Below, piece after piece: positions 61,825-64,000 of a DNA stretch of 64,000 nt. The DNA comes from GCA-2733415 sp964276095 (lineage in GTDB: Bacteria; Bacteroidota; Bacteroidia; Flavobacteriales; Flavobacteriaceae). The stretch is taken from positions 1,054,001 through 1,118,000 of the forward strand of contig CAXYDR010000001.1 in NCBI GenBank assembly GCA_964276095.1, given 5' to 3'. Every line of letters begins with the position of its first letter. Position 1 is the stretch's first letter. The position numbers and the translations under genes were made by a program. The notes under the pieces were generated by a model that saw only the letters and a program-made list of their open reading frames with translations, searched no databases and was not told the DNA's origin.

Positions 61825-64000
61825 CTATCTTTTTAATGAAAAGTGAGCTCTAAATTCTTTTTGTATTCCTGTAACTCCTCCTTCAATATAGATGATTTTA
61901 AACCAATAGTCAGTTGATGGAAGTTGATTACCATTATATGTTCCATCCCATCCTATTCCGTCAGGATCAAGTTGCTTTAATAATTTACCAAATCTGTCGA
62001 AAATGTAAATCTGTGAAATAGGTATTCCTTCAATACCTATTATTTGCCAAGTATCATTAACTCCGTCACCATTTGGAGTGAAAAAATGTGGGTAATCAAT
62101 AATCAGTACTTCTATTTCTTCTTTCCAACAATTATTCCCATCAGTTATTGTTACGACATGAATTCCGGGTGAAACATTATCAAATGTTCCGTTGGTTGTT
62201 GCTTCTGCTCCGTCTAAACTGTACCAGAATTCGATTCCCGGAATAGTTGATGTTGCTTCTGCTACTATTTGATGTGAATCTGCAAATGCAGTTGTAGTTA
62301 CATTTCCGTTAAAATTATCTGGAACACCTGAAGCTATTATTATAGCAGACGCATAATTAATACATTGAAAATCAGTAGGACCAGAAACTGTAACGGTATA
62401 TTCTCCTGCTTGAGAAACTGTAATACTTTGATTTGTTTCACCCGAAATTAACACATCATTCAACGCCCATTGATAGTTATAAGCTGCTGCTGCCTCTGGT
62501 CCTCCGGTAGCAGTTAATATTGGTAAAGGAACACTAGTTAACGGAACTCCATTTGCATCTATACATAATACATCATTTCCTGAAATTGAAACATTGGGTA
62601 CCGGAACATAAATTTCAAACGAAACAATGGTATAACATCCTGTTCCTGTAGTTACTGGATTTACCCCTATACCATCATTTATTACACTAACATATATAGT
62701 TTGAGGATTAGAAATATTTGTATAATTTGTAGGTGATATTATTGGATTTGTTCCAGCTTCAGCATCTGATAAACTAATATAATAATTTGCTGATACTCCT
62801 AACTCAACAGCAGGACCATCACCTGTTAATATTTGTGTTTCCCATTGTGTTAAGTCAAACTCAGCTACTTGTTCAGAAATATCTCCTGAACCATCTACAT
62901 TTCCATCACATTCTAACATATCACCTAAATTTGATTCAATAGCATCAGTACTCAATGGTGTTGGGTTAGGATTTACATGTAATTTCACTATTGTAATTGC
63001 GTAACAACCAGTTTCTGGGTTGAATACTCTTACAAAAATTGATTGCGGATTTGCAGAATTCTCGAAATGTTCTGGATCAGAAATAAAACTTGATCCTCCT
63101 CCAGACTCGGCATCAGCGAGGTTTTCATAAAATGACACCTCAACATTAGTTACTCCGCTTGTAATTTGGGAAATGTAATTGAATAAATTAAACGTTAATA
63201 TACCATCTGCCGTTTCATCATCACACTCTTCAATTGGAGTATATATTGCAATAGGTAATAAATCGACGTGCAAGTTAATGGGCTTTATTGCAATACATCC
63301 AGTTACATTATCGGTAACACTTGCATAAATAACTTGGTTTGGAGTTGTACTATTTTGATAACTACTCGGGTTTGCTATAAACGTTGTTAAATCAGGGTTT
63401 CCAGATGCATCTAAAGCTGTATAGTAACTTGTTGTATAATTGGAAGTATCTCCTCCATTAGCGATAATTACTGCTAATAAATCTGACACCTCAAAAAAAG
63501 GTAAATCAAAAAACACAAAACCATCAGTACTTCCTACATCCTCGCATTGATTATATACCACGTCATTTATTGGTAACTCCGGACTACTAATAACATTTAA
63601 CTCTAATTCAACTATTCTATAACAATCTAAAGTAGTTAAATCTGCTCTTGCATAAACTGTTTGATTATTAGCTACTATATTAAAATATGGGCTTGATAAT
63701 TGTGCTGCTGCAATCCCTTCATTTGCTTCTGCTAAAGTTTCATAATAAGTCACTAAAACATTTGTAGCTCCATTTGTAATTTCATTTAAAGTGACTGAGT
63801 TATGTAATGTAAAAAAATAAAACCCATCATTATCATCATCACATTCTGCTAATGGTGTTGGTACACTTGACTCAATAGACATTACCGTAATTGTAAAACT
63901 TGTAAATGAAATACAACCTGTAATATCATCTACAGCTCGAACGTATATAGTTTGTATTGATACTGGAGGAGTGGGATTTATATTTAAATAGCCCATATCG
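61825..64000 (-). CDS. T9SS type B repeat adhesin, cut by window
   Basis: The frame is open from the stop at 61825 to the window edge (725 codons visible), so the true N terminus is outside. It has at least five repeats of about 110-130 residues, each with a motif like NQTVYARADLTTLDCYRIVELELNV followed by PxxxCDDDNDGFxxF, then an Ig-like part (VSISGNDVLCIDANGVPL, AYNYQWALNDVLISGETNQSI), a further domain and the C-terminal type B sorting signal (FTPNGDGVNDTWQIIG ... QIYIFDRFGKLLKQLDPDG). Large surface adhesin of the gliding type; ligands unknown. Confidence 0.9.
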   Translation of the reverse strand, partial: DMGYLNINPTPPVSIQTIYVRAVDDITGCISFTSFTITVMSIESSVPTPLAECDDDNDGFYFFTLHNSVTLNEITNGATNVLVTYYETLAEANEGIAAAQLSSPYFNIVANNQTVYARADLTTLDCYRIVELELNVISSPELPINDVVYNQCEDVGSTDGFVFFDLPFFEVSDLLAVIIANGGDTSNYTTSYYTALDASGNPDLTTFIANPSSYQNSTTPNQVIYASVTDNVTGCIAIKPINLHVDLLPIAIYTPIEECDDETADGILTFNLFNYISQITSGVTNVEVSFYENLADAESGGGSSFISDPEHFENSANPQSIFVRVFNPETGCYAITIVKLHVNPNPTPLSTDAIESNLGDMLECDGNVDGSGDISEQVAEFDLTQWETQILTGDGPAVELGVSANYYISLSDAEAGTNPIISPTNYTNISNPQTIYVSVINDGIGVNPVTTGTGCYTIVSFEIYVPVPNVSISGNDVLCIDANGVPLTSVPLPILTATGGPEAAAAYNYQWALNDVLISGETNQSITVSQAGEYTVTVSGPTDFQCINYASAIIIASGVPDNFNGNVTTTAFADSHQIVAEATSTIPGIEFWYSLDGAEATTNGTFDNVSPGIHVVTITDGNNCWKEEIEVLIIDYPHFFTPNGDGVNDTWQIIGIEGIPISQIYIFDRFGKLLKQLDPDGIGWDGTYNGNQLPSTDYWFKIIYIEGGVTGIQKEFRAHFSLKR

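Overview
The window is AT-rich chromosomal DNA from a member of the Bacteroidetes, almost certainly a (probably marine) Flavobacteriaceae of the Tenacibaculum/Polaribacter/Olleya type. The evidence is the type IX secretion cargo (type A and type B/gliding-associated C-terminal domains), the DUF6452-DUF6048 lipoprotein/outer-membrane pair, YtxJ, SprB-like adhesin repeats, a Bacteroidetes-type SRP RNA, and promoters of the TTG-N19/20-TAnnTTTG type instead of Shine-Dalgarno-rich leaders. The genus is inference. Both window ends cut genes: pepT on the left and a type B T9SS adhesin on the right.

Layout. 1-938: end of pepT. 1069-7743: an accessory island. It starts with a compact four-gene CBASS-like operon (CD-NTase, S-4TM predicted pore former, a 51-residue protein, second nucleotidyltransferase), followed by single-gene units (DUF2200, a 77-residue orphan, an erythromycin-esterase/CarboxypepD fusion) separated by structured, cassette-like intergenic elements. 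The island is bracketed by near-identical terminator hairpins. 7796-12104: rocD, DUF6452/DUF6048/NnrE run, smpB. 12155-13473: a second small accessory patch (intradiol dioxygenase lipoprotein, NTF2-like secreted protein) with the same kind of intergenic element. 13752-26189: housekeeping and envelope genes (fsa, SDR, SRP RNA, glutaminyl cyclotransferase, upp, beta-helix lipoprotein, an ECF sigma/anti-sigma/effector operon, an ASPIC/UnbV T9SS protein, glyA, fahA). 26336-38758: TPR-like lipoprotein, an SPFH/DUF4177-like/RHH trio also bracketed by twin terminators, ytxJ, T9SS and tail-collar secreted proteins, clpB, a VGIGTTTP-type secreted protein, a membrane AraC regulator, an FKBP-like lipoprotein, S4-domain protein, PRTase, aroK. 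39343-45357: tRNA-rich segment (three tandem tRNA-Lys, tRNA-Leu, then a duplicated Arg-Pro unit with one intact and one decayed tRNA-Ser) around an OmpA lipoprotein, a marR-yceI operon, a DAACS transporter and a methyltransferase. 45476-59846: PgpH-like HD protein, thiolase, NlpC/P60 peptidase, TPR protein, gyrA, clpC, secreted glutathione peroxidase, TauE/SafE permease, uvrB. 59900-64000: two gliding/T9SS type B proteins.

How it fits together. Most of the window is core flavobacterial metabolism, protein quality control (ClpB, ClpC, SmpB, SRP RNA) and cell-surface secretion. The accessory content sits in two patches and one trio, and the two larger insertions are flanked by duplicate terminator palindromes. 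The strongest candidates for new biology are the two-nucleotidyltransferase S-4TM operon with its fused-edge microprotein gene, and the family of roughly 110-160 bp elements that sit between accessory genes in the direction of transcription. Functions were assigned by reading motifs; no database search was possible.
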